A stretch of DNA of 5,990 bases from assembly GCA_016650135.1 (NCBI GenBank), contig JAENWH010000132.1, positions 1-5,990 of the forward strand, given 5' to 3'. The notes beneath the pieces are model-generated. The model saw nothing but the letters and a program-made list of their open reading frames with translations. It made no database searches and had not been told where the DNA came from. This document shows, piece after piece, positions 1 to 5,849 of this stretch. The number at the start of each line of letters is the position of its first letter. The first letter of the stretch is position 1. This stretch comes from Peptostreptococcaceae bacterium. GTDB taxonomy: Bacteria; Bacillota_A; Clostridia; Peptostreptococcales; Anaerovoracaceae. A program made the translations under genes and the position numbers.

Positions 1-1
1 G

Positions 2-142
2 TGCTATGGGGGAGATATTTCCAGAAAGAAGAAGCTGCTTGAGAAACAGAAGGAAGGCAAAAAGAGAATGAGACAGTTTGGATCTGTTGAAGTTCCACAG
101 GAGGCCTTTACTGCCGTGCTCAAGTATGATGATAATAAATAA
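2..142 (+). CDS. lepA: LepA (elongation factor 4), C-terminal end, partial
   Basis: The gene runs in from before the window and ends at TAA 140-142, giving 46 residues. They begin [20 protein letters not shown] and end with [14 protein letters not shown]. This matches the conserved C-terminal domain of LepA/EF4, a ribosome-associated translational GTPase that back-translocates or remodels stalled ribosomes; the lysine-rich [21 protein letters not shown] stretch is highly characteristic. The GTPase domain lies outside the window. Base composition is richer in G and C than the DNA that follows. An intrinsic terminator follows 26 bases after the stop. Two diverged copies of this gene's last codons recur just before hemW (5757-5849), so the 3' end of lepA appears to be an integration target, and the copy read here could be element-borne rather than original. 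The family call is very secure. Confidence 0.95.
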   Translation, partial: CYGGDISRKKKLLEKQKEGKKRMRQFGSVEVPQEAFTAVLKYDDNK

Positions 143-453
143 TAATGCATTTAAACGTTGAAATTTAAGCATCCAACAAGATTAACTTTGTTGGATGCTT
201 TTTTTATGAAATGCAGTTGAAGTTCCATATGTTATAATAACAGAATTTATTAGTAGTAAAATTTTAAACATTGAAATTTCAACATTAATATAATTTTAGT
301 TAGGTTTGAAGCCGAGTATTTAGACGTCTATATAAGCCTCATACATCTGAATTTGCTAAATATTATTTTTTGAAAAAACAATAGTATTAATTGGGTTTTA
401 AGTGTAAATTGTATGCGAAAGCCAAAACAAAAAAATAATGGGGGGATAAGATA
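143..453. other. Gene-free left flank of the island
   Basis: Apart from the lepA terminator, I see no gene here. It holds two copies of a motif close to AAACGTTGAAATTT (153-166 and 266-285), the second an inverted repeat and each related to a third copy near hemW (5708-5727). A 12-base match to lepA, GTTGAAGTTCCA, sits at 216-227. A perfect 10-base palindrome TAGACGTCTA is at 321-330. An imperfect AT-rich hairpin spans about 360-387 but lacks a T-run in the right place for a terminator. The sequence turns markedly AT-rich directly after the terminator, so the left edge of inserted DNA probably lies between 143 and about 290. No clear sigma-A promoter could be fixed for the gene at 454. Confidence 0.5.
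169..205 (+). terminator. Intrinsic terminator after lepA
   Basis: GCATCCAACAA (169-179) pairs perfectly with TTGTTGGATGC (188-198) across an 8-base loop, and a run of seven T follows (199-205). This is a textbook rho-independent terminator. It should end lepA transcription before the accessory region, uncoupling lepA from hemW. Confidence 0.9.
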
Positions 454-798
454 ATGAATAAAGAAACACAAACGGTTTTATATGAAGATGGTAGTTTAAA
501 ATAACAAACCATAATTATGGAAAATGAGGAACTAGAAGAAGGAATAATAAACGAAACTATTCACAGATATATAGATAATAAGGGTTTGATTTCAGAAGAA
601 ATAATAAGATTTATTAAGAAGGATGGAAAAATAGAAATGATTGATATTAATAAAAAGGTTAGTGGCAGTATTATTATTAATAATTATGGTGTGTCAAGTG
701 AAGAAGAATTAAAGGAAAAACTCAATGATAAACTCTTGGACTATATAATAATGATGGAAGCAAAAAAGGACAATATAATTAAGAGGAAGGATAAATGA
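454..798 (+). pseudogene. Small unknown gene with an in-frame stop after codon 16
   Basis: ATG 454 follows a strong Shine-Dalgarno (GGGGGG at 440-445, 8 bases away) and encodes MNKETQTVLYEDGSLK before TAA at 502-504. The same frame then stays open from 505 to 798, giving an acidic, helical segment that begins QTIIMENEELEEG and ends with a lysine-rich tail. The downstream ATG at 517 has no ribosome binding site (the bases before it are CAAACCATAATT), so the simplest reading is one gene of about 114 codons broken by a single nonsense change. Alternatives are a 16-residue leader peptide with reinitiation at 517, or a real 93-residue protein from 517. I recognise no family. It is soluble with no membrane segment, and the 3' half is rich in E, K, I and N. 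It lies upstream of the nuclease gene with a large palindrome between, so cotranscription is doubtful. Confidence 0.5.
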
Positions 799-842
799 AG
801 AAACTTGCTTTCAATTTATAATTAGTAATATTAAAGGCTACG

Positions 843-928
843 TCACATTAAACAGTAATTTTTTCCACATAACATTATTTTGTTAAAATAATTACTTGTT
901 ATGTGGAAAAAATTGTAATATTATGTGA
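843..928. repeat. Long palindrome (MITE-like or structured leader)
   Basis: The core arms, 857-874 and 897-914, are 18 bp and perfectly complementary (AATTTTTTCCACATAACA and its reverse complement). Inside them ATTATTTT (874-881) pairs with AAAATAAT (885-892) around GTT. Outside, the symmetry continues imperfectly to TCACAT (843-848) and ATGTGA (923-928). There is no T-run on the plus strand beyond the right arm, so it is not a standard terminator. It could be a small non-autonomous element, a double-sided transcription block or an mRNA structure upstream of the nuclease gene. Confidence 0.75.
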
Positions 929-1035
929 TTATAATTAAAGTTAATGCTATATACTATAAAACTATATAATCAAAGGTTAAAGGAATTTTTTGCAATTAAG
1001 AAACAATATTATTACTTATAAAAAGGAGATATTAA

Positions 1036-2310
1036 ATGCCTACTAGAGTAATGAAATATCAAATTGTTAAACCTATGAATTGTGATTGGAAATTATTAAA
1101 TAGACACCTTCTCGATTTACAACAAGAGGCTCACCAAATTTTAAATAAAACCATTCAACTATGTTGGGAGTGGCAAGGTTTTTGTTCTGAATATAAGGCT
1201 AAATATGATATATATCCTGTTGATAAAGACATTTTCCATTTAACACTTGCTGGTTATGTCAACCGTATGCTTAGATTACAATTCCCCAAATCAAACTCAA
1301 ACAATTTAGGAACTTCTAGAATCAAAGCGATTAATAGATGGCATACAGACTTAAAAGATGTTAAATCAGGTCAAAAGTCAATTGCATCATTTAAAGCTGA
1401 CGTACCTATTGACTTACATTATCTTAGTATTAAGCTGCATAAGGAAAAAGATTGTTATTATGCAGATTTATCTTTAATTTCAAATATTTATAAAAAAGAG
1501 TTAGGGAGGGAATCAGGGAAATTATTGGTTCTTTTAAAATCTGGAGATGAAGTTAGCAGAGATATTTTGAGAAACTGTTTGGATGGTATTTACAAAATTA
1601 GGGCATCTGACATTTCACACAAAAAAAATAAATGGTTTCTAAATTTGCACTACAATTATGAAGAAACAAATAAATCATTAGATAAAGATAGAATATTAGG
1701 CATTGATATGGGAATCGCATATCCGGTTTATATGTCAGTTTATAATACACAGATTACCTCTTATATAGAGGGTGGTGAGATAGAGCGTTTTCATAAACAA
1801 GTCGAGAAAAGAAGTGCTGAATTTCAAAGGCAAGGTAAATATTGCGGAAATGGTAGGATTGGTCATGGTGTAAAAACAAGACTTAAACCTCTTTCTTTTG
1901 CAACGGATAAAATTGCCAATTTCAGGGAAACTACTAATCATAAATATTCAAAGTATATTGTGGACTTTGCAGTAAAAAACAATTGTGGTAATATACAAAT
2001 GGAAGACTTAACAGGAATTAAAAATGAAAGAATATTTTTGAGAAATTGGACATATTTTGATCTTCAAAAAAAGATAAGGTACAAAGCAGAAGAAAACGGT
2101 ATAAATGTTCTTCTTATTAAACCTCATTACACAAGTCAAAGATGTAGTCAATGTGGTGATATTGATAAAAAAAGCCGAATTACCCAAGAGAATTTCACAT
2201 GCATAAGCTGTGGATATCAAACTAATGCTGACCATAACGCATCAATTAACATTTCAACGCCAAACATTGAAAATATAATTAATGATTTTATGAGTTTAAA
2301 GATTGACTAA
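1036..2310 (+). CDS. cas12f: Cas12f1-family RNA-guided nuclease (type V-F / V-U3-like), no array
   Basis: 424 residues, starting at ATG 1036 behind a good Shine-Dalgarno (AGGAG 1024-1028). The C-terminal half has a complete split RuvC: D224 in LGIDMG, E323 in IQMEDLTGI and D399 in NADHNASINI. A CxxC...CxxC zinc ribbon (C370, C373, C389, C392) lies between the last two. These are shared by TnpB and Cas12f. What points to Cas12f1 is the N-terminal half: KYQIVKPMNCDW, then LQQEAHQILNKTIQLCWEW. This follows, residue for residue in many places, what I recall of AsCas12f1 (422 residues, catalytic acids at nearly the same positions). DKIANFRETTNHKYSKYIVD and TYFDLQKKIRYKAEENGI also fit. Known Cas12f1 dimerises on one guide RNA and cuts double-stranded DNA at a T-rich PAM; activity here is inferred. 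No tnpA, cas1 or cas2 is nearby, and a guide-RNA-like structure follows at once. Confidence 0.9.
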   Translation: MPTRVMKYQIVKPMNCDWKLLNRHLLDLQQEAHQILNKTIQLCWEWQGFCSEYKAKYDIYPVDKDIFHLTLAGYVNRMLRLQFPKSNSNNLGTSRIKAINRWHTDLKDVKSGQKSIASFKADVPIDLHYLSIKLHKEKDCYYADLSLISNIYKKELGRESGKLLVLLKSGDEVSRDILRNCLDGIYKIRASDISHKKNKWFLNLHYNYEETNKSLDKDRILGIDMGIAYPVYMSVYNTQITSYIEGGEIERFHKQVEKRSAEFQRQGKYCGNGRIGHGVKTRLKPLSFATDKIANFRETTNHKYSKYIVDFAVKNNCGNIQMEDLTGIKNERIFLRNWTYFDLQKKIRYKAEENGINVLLIKPHYTSQRCSQCGDIDKKSRITQENFTCISCGYQTNADHNASINISTPNIENIINDFMSLKID

Positions 2311-2481
2311 GTATTTGGGGTGGCTCAACATCCCTAAGTCGAGAAGTGCCATAAATCCAGACTTGTGTGGTTGGATAACGCTCGATAAGGTTGCGGTTTT
2401 TATTACCGCTTAAATTCTAAACATTTAGACCGTTTGGATATCTAATACTTTTATTAGATATGAGAAGTCAGCACTAAGTCT
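2311..2481 (+). ncRNA. Guide RNA scaffold for the Cas12f-like nuclease, apparently a natural single-guide RNA
   Basis: Directly after the nuclease stop are five hairpins in the order I recall for the AsCas12f1 tracrRNA. Stem 1 pairs GGGGTG (2317-2322) with CATCCC (2329-2334). Stem 2 pairs GTCGAG (2338-2343) with CTCGAT (2381-2386); it is followed by AAGTGCC, encloses an inner ATCCA/TGGAT stem and TAACG, and is then followed by AAGG. Stem 3 is GCGGT (2393-2397) with ACCGC (2405-2409). Stem 4 is CTAAAC (2417-2422) with GTTTGG (2432-2437), loop ending AGACC. The fifth, ATATCTAATA (2438-2447) with TATTAGATAT (2452-2461) and loop CTTT, sits where tracrRNA and repeat would pair in a two-RNA system. 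The guide would then start at 2462. The 3' end is a guess of about 20 guide bases. A consensus TATAAT inside the nuclease gene (2274-2279) could supply a promoter, but its -35 is poor, so processing from the nuclease mRNA is equally possible. Confidence 0.8.
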
Positions 2482-2726
2482 AATAAAATACGTCAATACG
2501 TTGCAATATTACTTTTTAGATGTCTATTAATTATTCTAATAAGCATTTAAACGGATATACTTTTTGTTGTATGTAAAAATAAAAATGACGAAAGGAATCA
2601 ATAGCTATGAAGCGCCTGATTTTGGTAAAGAGTAAGAGGTCTAATAATTCAATATATGAAGTAACAAAATGATTAAAGTAAATCAAATTCATTAGTAGTA
2701 GCTATTATAATTTGAAAGGATTTTTT
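2482..2726. other. Gene-poor spacer between guide RNA and DUF4365 gene
   Basis: I see no secure gene. A 21-codon frame, 2607-2672 (MKRLILVKSKRSNNSIYEVTK), has AAAGGA 10 bases before its ATG and could be a leader peptide. A 16-codon frame at 2585-2635 overlaps it with no ribosome site. The 7-mer TCTAATA, the same as in the last guide-RNA hairpin, recurs at 2479, 2535 and 2640, too short and irregular to call a CRISPR array. ATTAGTAGTA (2691-2700) also occurs at 249-258. A TATAAT at 2706-2711 sits too close to the downstream Shine-Dalgarno to serve it comfortably. Confidence 0.4.
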
Positions 2727-4685
2727 ATGAGAAACCTCCCAAAGCGCAATGCGACACATATACAAGAAGATAGAAGTAGAAATGCCTTTTGTTCTATTCT
2801 GCCAAGCCATTTATTTGTATGTAGAAATCAGTTTGAGAGTGATTATGGCACTGATATACTTATTGAACTAGTAACATTATCTGGGTATGTCACAAATTAT
2901 CAGTGCCAAATTCAATTAAAGAGCCAAAAAAATGGAAAATTTAGAATGGGTGGTGGTTTTAGCTATCCAGTACCAGTGAAAACAATTAATTATCTTATTA
3001 ATCAACCAAATTCTTTATTCATAATATATTTGGAGAATATGAATACTTTTTATTGGGAATGGGCAGATATAATCAATAACTACTTTTTCAATTCTGGAGA
3101 CGATTTAAGTATAACTGACAAAAAATCTGTTAGTTATACTTTTAAAAAAGAATTGGATGAAGAAGCCTTTAAGGAGATTTACAATCATATTTTGAATCGA
3201 AGCAAAATGATTAATGACTTAGTTAATATTATTAATGTTAAAAATGATGAACCTATTCATATTTCTATTGATGGAAAAGAAGAAAAAATTATTAATTATG
3301 TCAATATTGAAAAGCAAATAATTAAATATGGCTTCGAACTTTGCAATAAAGGTGATTATAAAACTCTGTCAAGTTGGATACAAAAATTGCCTATATCAGC
3401 GAAAGGGAATGAAAAATTGGCACTTGTAGTGAGCTATTATATGACACATATTGGTAATTATCTAAATGCTTTGAATTGGTTACCAAAAATTAAAAAAGGG
3501 AATGCATTTGATGAAGAAGAGTTATATTTAATTGAGTATTTGTCATTAAATATAAAAAATGCCTTAGGATTAATTACTTATGAAGAATATTTGACAAAAT
3601 TGAAATCGCTAGCAGATGAAAATTCGGAAAACATACTTGGATTGCAGGCTAAACTTAATTATAAGAAGTTGTGTGTTGCAATGAATAAAATTGATGATGA
3701 TTCTGTAATTAAAGAATTCAATGAAATAATAAGAATAATAAAGAATATGCCTAATGTAAGTCAATTAATAATTGAGAACATTGAAATTGAAGAGTTTGAA
3801 GTTGAAGGTATTTTAATATTACAAGAAATGATTAGAAATAGTTTTAAAATAGTTGCCCATATGAAATCAAATTATTCATTGACTAAAAATGAAATTGATA
3901 AAATATTTATAAGCACTAAAAATCGATTAGAAAAATGGATAAAAAAATATGATAATATAATTTGTAATAATTCGATCGACCTATTAATTAAATCGAGATA
4001 CATTTTAACATTTTCATCAACCTATTTATTATTGTTTGAAGTTCCTAAGATTTTAGAAATAGAAAATGAGTTAACTGCTGAAGATAAGGAAAGTTTGAAT
4101 AAATTGGCAGAGAATTTAAAATGGGCATTTTTTATTTTTGATAGTGCAGGACTAGTACATGAATCATTAAATGCAAAATGGGGAGAAGCAAATACACATA
4201 AAAAATTAGGCGACAAAAAGTTATACAATGATATAATTCAATTTATTATTGATGGTGCTAATGACATAGGTTTCGCAAGTATGGTAAAAGAAGCCACAGA
4301 TAGCTTGAGCAATACTGGAATATTTGTTGAGCCGCAATCATTATCAGACGAAGATCTCAAATTATATGCATTTCAATATTTACAGGCTTTTGATTTACCT
4401 TCAGATAGATTTGATAATGTTTATAAGGATTATTGTTGGACAGAGAAAGACAGAAAAGAAAAATATAATTGGTGTACTCATATAGGTACGATTCAAGATT
4501 TAAGGCATACATGTTCAAAAAATACAAAATATTCATACGATCCAAGTAGGCTAATAGTATGCTTGAAATTTAATTTTAAACCTTTAAAGCCAGGGTACGA
4601 AAGAGAGATTTTAATAGCAGATTTCAAATCAAAATATTGCCGTGATTGTAAAGAAAGAAGCCCTGGTAAAAATACCCAACATTAA
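2727..4685 (+). CDS. DUF4365-type protein: predicted PD-(D/E)xK-like nuclease domain plus helical repeats
   Basis: 652 residues from ATG 2727, chosen because AAAGGA (2715-2720) sits 6 bases upstream; a TTG at 2712 lies before that site. Residues 1 to about 125 fit the DUF4365 domain: a helix with E14 in QEDRSRNAF, then D39 and D43 in SDYGTDILIEL, and a Q63-L-K65 motif in CQIQLKSQKNG. LFIIYLENMNTFYWEWADII follows. In this fold such residues form a nuclease-like metal site, but enzyme activity is inferred. Residues about 190-560 are almost all helical with TPR-like character. The C-terminal part (about 583-641) holds C583, H585, C596, C612 and a CxxC at 638-641, which could bind zinc. DUF4365 domains are often found in anti-phage defence proteins with varied C-terminal sensors. 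The next gene lies 103 bases downstream on the same strand. The domain call is from pattern memory, not a search; the partner and target are unknown. Confidence 0.72.
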   Translation: MRNLPKRNATHIQEDRSRNAFCSILPSHLFVCRNQFESDYGTDILIELVTLSGYVTNYQCQIQLKSQKNGKFRMGGGFSYPVPVKTINYLINQPNSLFIIYLENMNTFYWEWADIINNYFFNSGDDLSITDKKSVSYTFKKELDEEAFKEIYNHILNRSKMINDLVNIINVKNDEPIHISIDGKEEKIINYVNIEKQIIKYGFELCNKGDYKTLSSWIQKLPISAKGNEKLALVVSYYMTHIGNYLNALNWLPKIKKGNAFDEEELYLIEYLSLNIKNALGLITYEEYLTKLKSLADENSENILGLQAKLNYKKLCVAMNKIDDDSVIKEFNEIIRIIKNMPNVSQLIIENIEIEEFEVEGILILQEMIRNSFKIVAHMKSNYSLTKNEIDKIFISTKNRLEKWIKKYDNIICNNSIDLLIKSRYILTFSSTYLLLFEVPKILEIENELTAEDKESLNKLAENLKWAFFIFDSAGLVHESLNAKWGEANTHKKLGDKKLYNDIIQFIIDGANDIGFASMVKEATDSLSNTGIFVEPQSLSDEDLKLYAFQYLQAFDLPSDRFDNVYKDYCWTEKDRKEKYNWCTHIGTIQDLRHTCSKNTKYSYDPSRLIVCLKFNFKPLKPGYEREILIADFKSKYCRDCKERSPGKNTQH

Positions 4686-4746
4686 GTAACTAAAAAACTC
4701 GATTATTTAGTGTAAATAGGACGAATTTTTGCTTGTCAAAATCATA

Positions 4747-4760
4747 TATCAATCTTGATA
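4747..4760. promoter_or_regulatory. Small perfect dyad before the two-TM gene
   Basis: TATCAA (4747-4752) and TTGATA (4755-4760) form a perfect inverted repeat with a 2-base centre. It overlaps a possible weak promoter: TTGTCA (4733-4738), then TGATAG (4756-4761) after 17 bases. An operator overlapping a -10 would fit, but the -10 is poor and readthrough from the gene upstream is also possible. Confidence 0.3.
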
Positions 4761-4788
4761 GGATAGAACAGAAGGAAGGCAATTTAAG

Positions 4789-5490
4789 ATGAAATTTCAA
4801 AGAAAAGTATTATACGTTATGACATTAACGTCAATAATATCAGGAATATTTACGATTGCTTTTACTTGGTTGCAAATGAAGTACCCAGTGGAACCCTTGT
4901 TTGCAGTTATTAATAACATAAGTATTTGTGTTTTGACTGGTGGAATAATTTCAATTGTCCAATCAATCCTCGCATTTCATAACACAAAAAAAGAGTCAAT
5001 ATTAGAATTTTATCGACAAGCAATAGTATTGGAAAATAATATTGCATATTATCCTTATATGAGAGCAGCATTTGTAAAATTCGAAGAGGGACTATCAGAT
5101 GTTCAAAGTATAATGAATCAATTTAATAGAGAATTTTTGTCGGCATATCACCGAATTGATAAGACTAGAAAAAGAGACGAAATAACTCAAGTTGTTATAA
5201 CACTTTTTGGTTCATATCGTGAACAAATGCTTGTTTTTAAAAAAATGGAAAAAAGTATTATTGAAGCAATAAGATTTTCAGATATGACTGATGAAAAACT
5301 TATATCACAAGAAATTGATATAAAATTAGAAACTCTTCGCCATAATGATATACTATTTAAAAATCTTGAGGAGATTAAAAATCAATATAATGATGAAAAT
5401 ATTCAAAAAATAGATTGTGAGTGTTTTGATAAACTAGAAATGTATATTTATGGTAGTATTTCAGTAAAAAGTAATATGATTCAAACTTAA
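4789..5490 (+). CDS. Unknown protein with two N-terminal membrane segments and a helical soluble tail
   Basis: 233 residues from ATG 4789, with a long purine-rich Shine-Dalgarno (AGGAAGG, 4773-4779) 9 bases upstream. Two hydrophobic segments are visible: residues about 8-28 (after MKFQRK) and about 38-63, with a short linker holding MKYPVEP. The rest, from about residue 66, is charged, helical and probably cytosolic by the positive-inside pattern (basic MKFQRK before TM1 and NTKKES after TM2). No catalytic motif or signal-peptidase site stands out, and I do not recognise a family. Small two-TM proteins with a cytosolic domain are common as membrane-acting effectors next to sensor or nuclease genes in defence islands, and this one follows the DUF4365 gene on the same strand by 103 bases. 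A paired role is therefore possible but unproven. It could equally be an independent accessory gene. Base composition is strongly AT-rich, as in its island neighbours. Confidence 0.8.
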   Translation: MKFQRKVLYVMTLTSIISGIFTIAFTWLQMKYPVEPLFAVINNISICVLTGGIISIVQSILAFHNTKKESILEFYRQAIVLENNIAYYPYMRAAFVKFEEGLSDVQSIMNQFNREFLSAYHRIDKTRKRDEITQVVITLFGSYREQMLVFKKMEKSIIEAIRFSDMTDEKLISQEIDIKLETLRHNDILFKNLEEIKNQYNDENIQKIDCECFDKLEMYIYGSISVKSNMIQT

Positions 5491-5589
5491 TGTAATAACA
5501 TCTGATATTCTAAAAAAGCATAACAGGGAAATCAATATATTAGAGAATCACAACGTAGTGTTATATAAACATATCACCTAGAAAAATTA

Positions 5590-5629
5590 GTTGAAATAGT
5601 TTATTATTAATCTAATAAACTATATCAAC
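5590..5629. repeat. Inverted repeat downstream of the two-TM gene
   Basis: GTTGAAATAGTTTATTA (5590-5606) and TAATAAACTATATCAAC (5613-5629) are complementary over 17 bp with one mismatch, around loop TTAATC. No T-run follows on the plus strand, so it is at best an atypical terminator. It may instead mark a binding site or element end. It lies about 100 bases after the last island gene and about 130 bases before the lepA scars. Confidence 0.65.
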
Positions 5630-5655
5630 ATATCATTATTTTTAAATATGTAGTG

Positions 5656-5664
5656 TGATACAAT
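5656..5664 (+). promoter_or_regulatory. Possible extended -10 promoter for hemW
   Basis: TGATACAAT fits an extended -10 (TGn plus a one-mismatch TATAAT). The -35 region is weak (TTATTT, 5636-5641). If real, it would drive hemW, which the insertion has cut off from lepA transcription, with an untranslated leader of about 190 bases. Confidence 0.3.
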
Positions 5665-5707
5665 TAGTTAAGAACTATGGTGATAGGAATAAATGTAAAA
5701 CTAATGT

Positions 5708-5727
5708 AAACGTTGAATTTTCAACAT
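5708..5727. repeat. Third copy of the AAACGTTGAA motif, near the right junction
   Basis: AAACGTTGAATTTTCAACAT closely matches 266-285 (AAACATTGAAATTTCAACAT, 18 of 20 bases) and the start of the copy at 153-166. GTTGAA and TTCAAC make it an inverted repeat. Copies near both edges of the accessory region suggest recombinase or regulator binding sites; the function is inferred. Confidence 0.55.
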
Positions 5728-5756
5728 CATATCGGAGAAATGAACATCCTTTAAGC

Positions 5757-5807
5757 GAAGTTACTCAGGAAGCGTTTACTTCAGTACTCAAATATGATGA
5801 CAATAAA
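5757..5807 (+). pseudogene. Remnant of a lepA 3' end, scar copy A
   Basis: Codons here read [17 protein letters not shown], matching the LepA tail [17 protein letters not shown] at 89-139. Many third positions differ (for example GAAGCG against GAGGCC and GTACTC against GTGCTC), so this is an old or foreign copy rather than a recent duplication. The stop codon is missing and the frame runs on into scar copy B. Confidence 0.85.
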
Positions 5808-5849
5808 CAGCAGGCATTTAACGCCGTGCTCAAATATGATGATAATAAA
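5808..5849 (+). pseudogene. Remnant of a lepA 3' end, scar copy B
   Basis: Codons read [14 protein letters not shown] directly after copy A. At the DNA level GCCGTGCTCAA and TATGATGATAATAAA are identical to true lepA, closer than copy A is. It lacks the lepA stop and passes in frame into the hemW ribosome site and gene. This may be the original chromosomal lepA end displaced by integration upstream. Confidence 0.85.

Noticed and set aside
400..450. Riboswitch before the small interrupted gene
   Set aside because: GCGAAAGCC resembles short pieces of several riboswitches, but I could not complete any conserved core or pairing.
860..910. DnaA boxes or an origin (TTTTCCACA and its inverse)
   Set aside because: Both differ from TTATNCACA, and their pairing is explained by the palindrome; no DnaA gene or other boxes are nearby.
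1735..1941. Reverse-strand frame inside the nuclease gene
   Set aside because: It lies fully within a well-supported gene and has no recognisable family; the same holds for 2008-2235, 4022-4228 and 4357-4545.
1036..2310. Plain IS200/IS605 TnpB transposon gene
   Set aside because: RuvC and zinc motifs fit, but the N-terminal half and the RNA scaffold behind it match Cas12f1, and no tnpA or clear element ends are seen. A formal tree could still change the label.
2607..2672. 21-residue peptide gene before the DUF4365 gene
   Set aside because: The ribosome site is modest and the peptide matches nothing I know; kept only as a note in the spacer entry.
2440..2700. CRISPR array beside the nuclease
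   Set aside because: Only a 7-base motif recurs, at uneven spacing (about 38, 56 and 105 bases), with no shared repeat of the usual 25-37 bases.
2712..2726. Upstream TTG start for the DUF4365 protein
   Set aside because: The TTG lies before the Shine-Dalgarno AAAGGA (2715-2720), which is well placed for the ATG at 2727.
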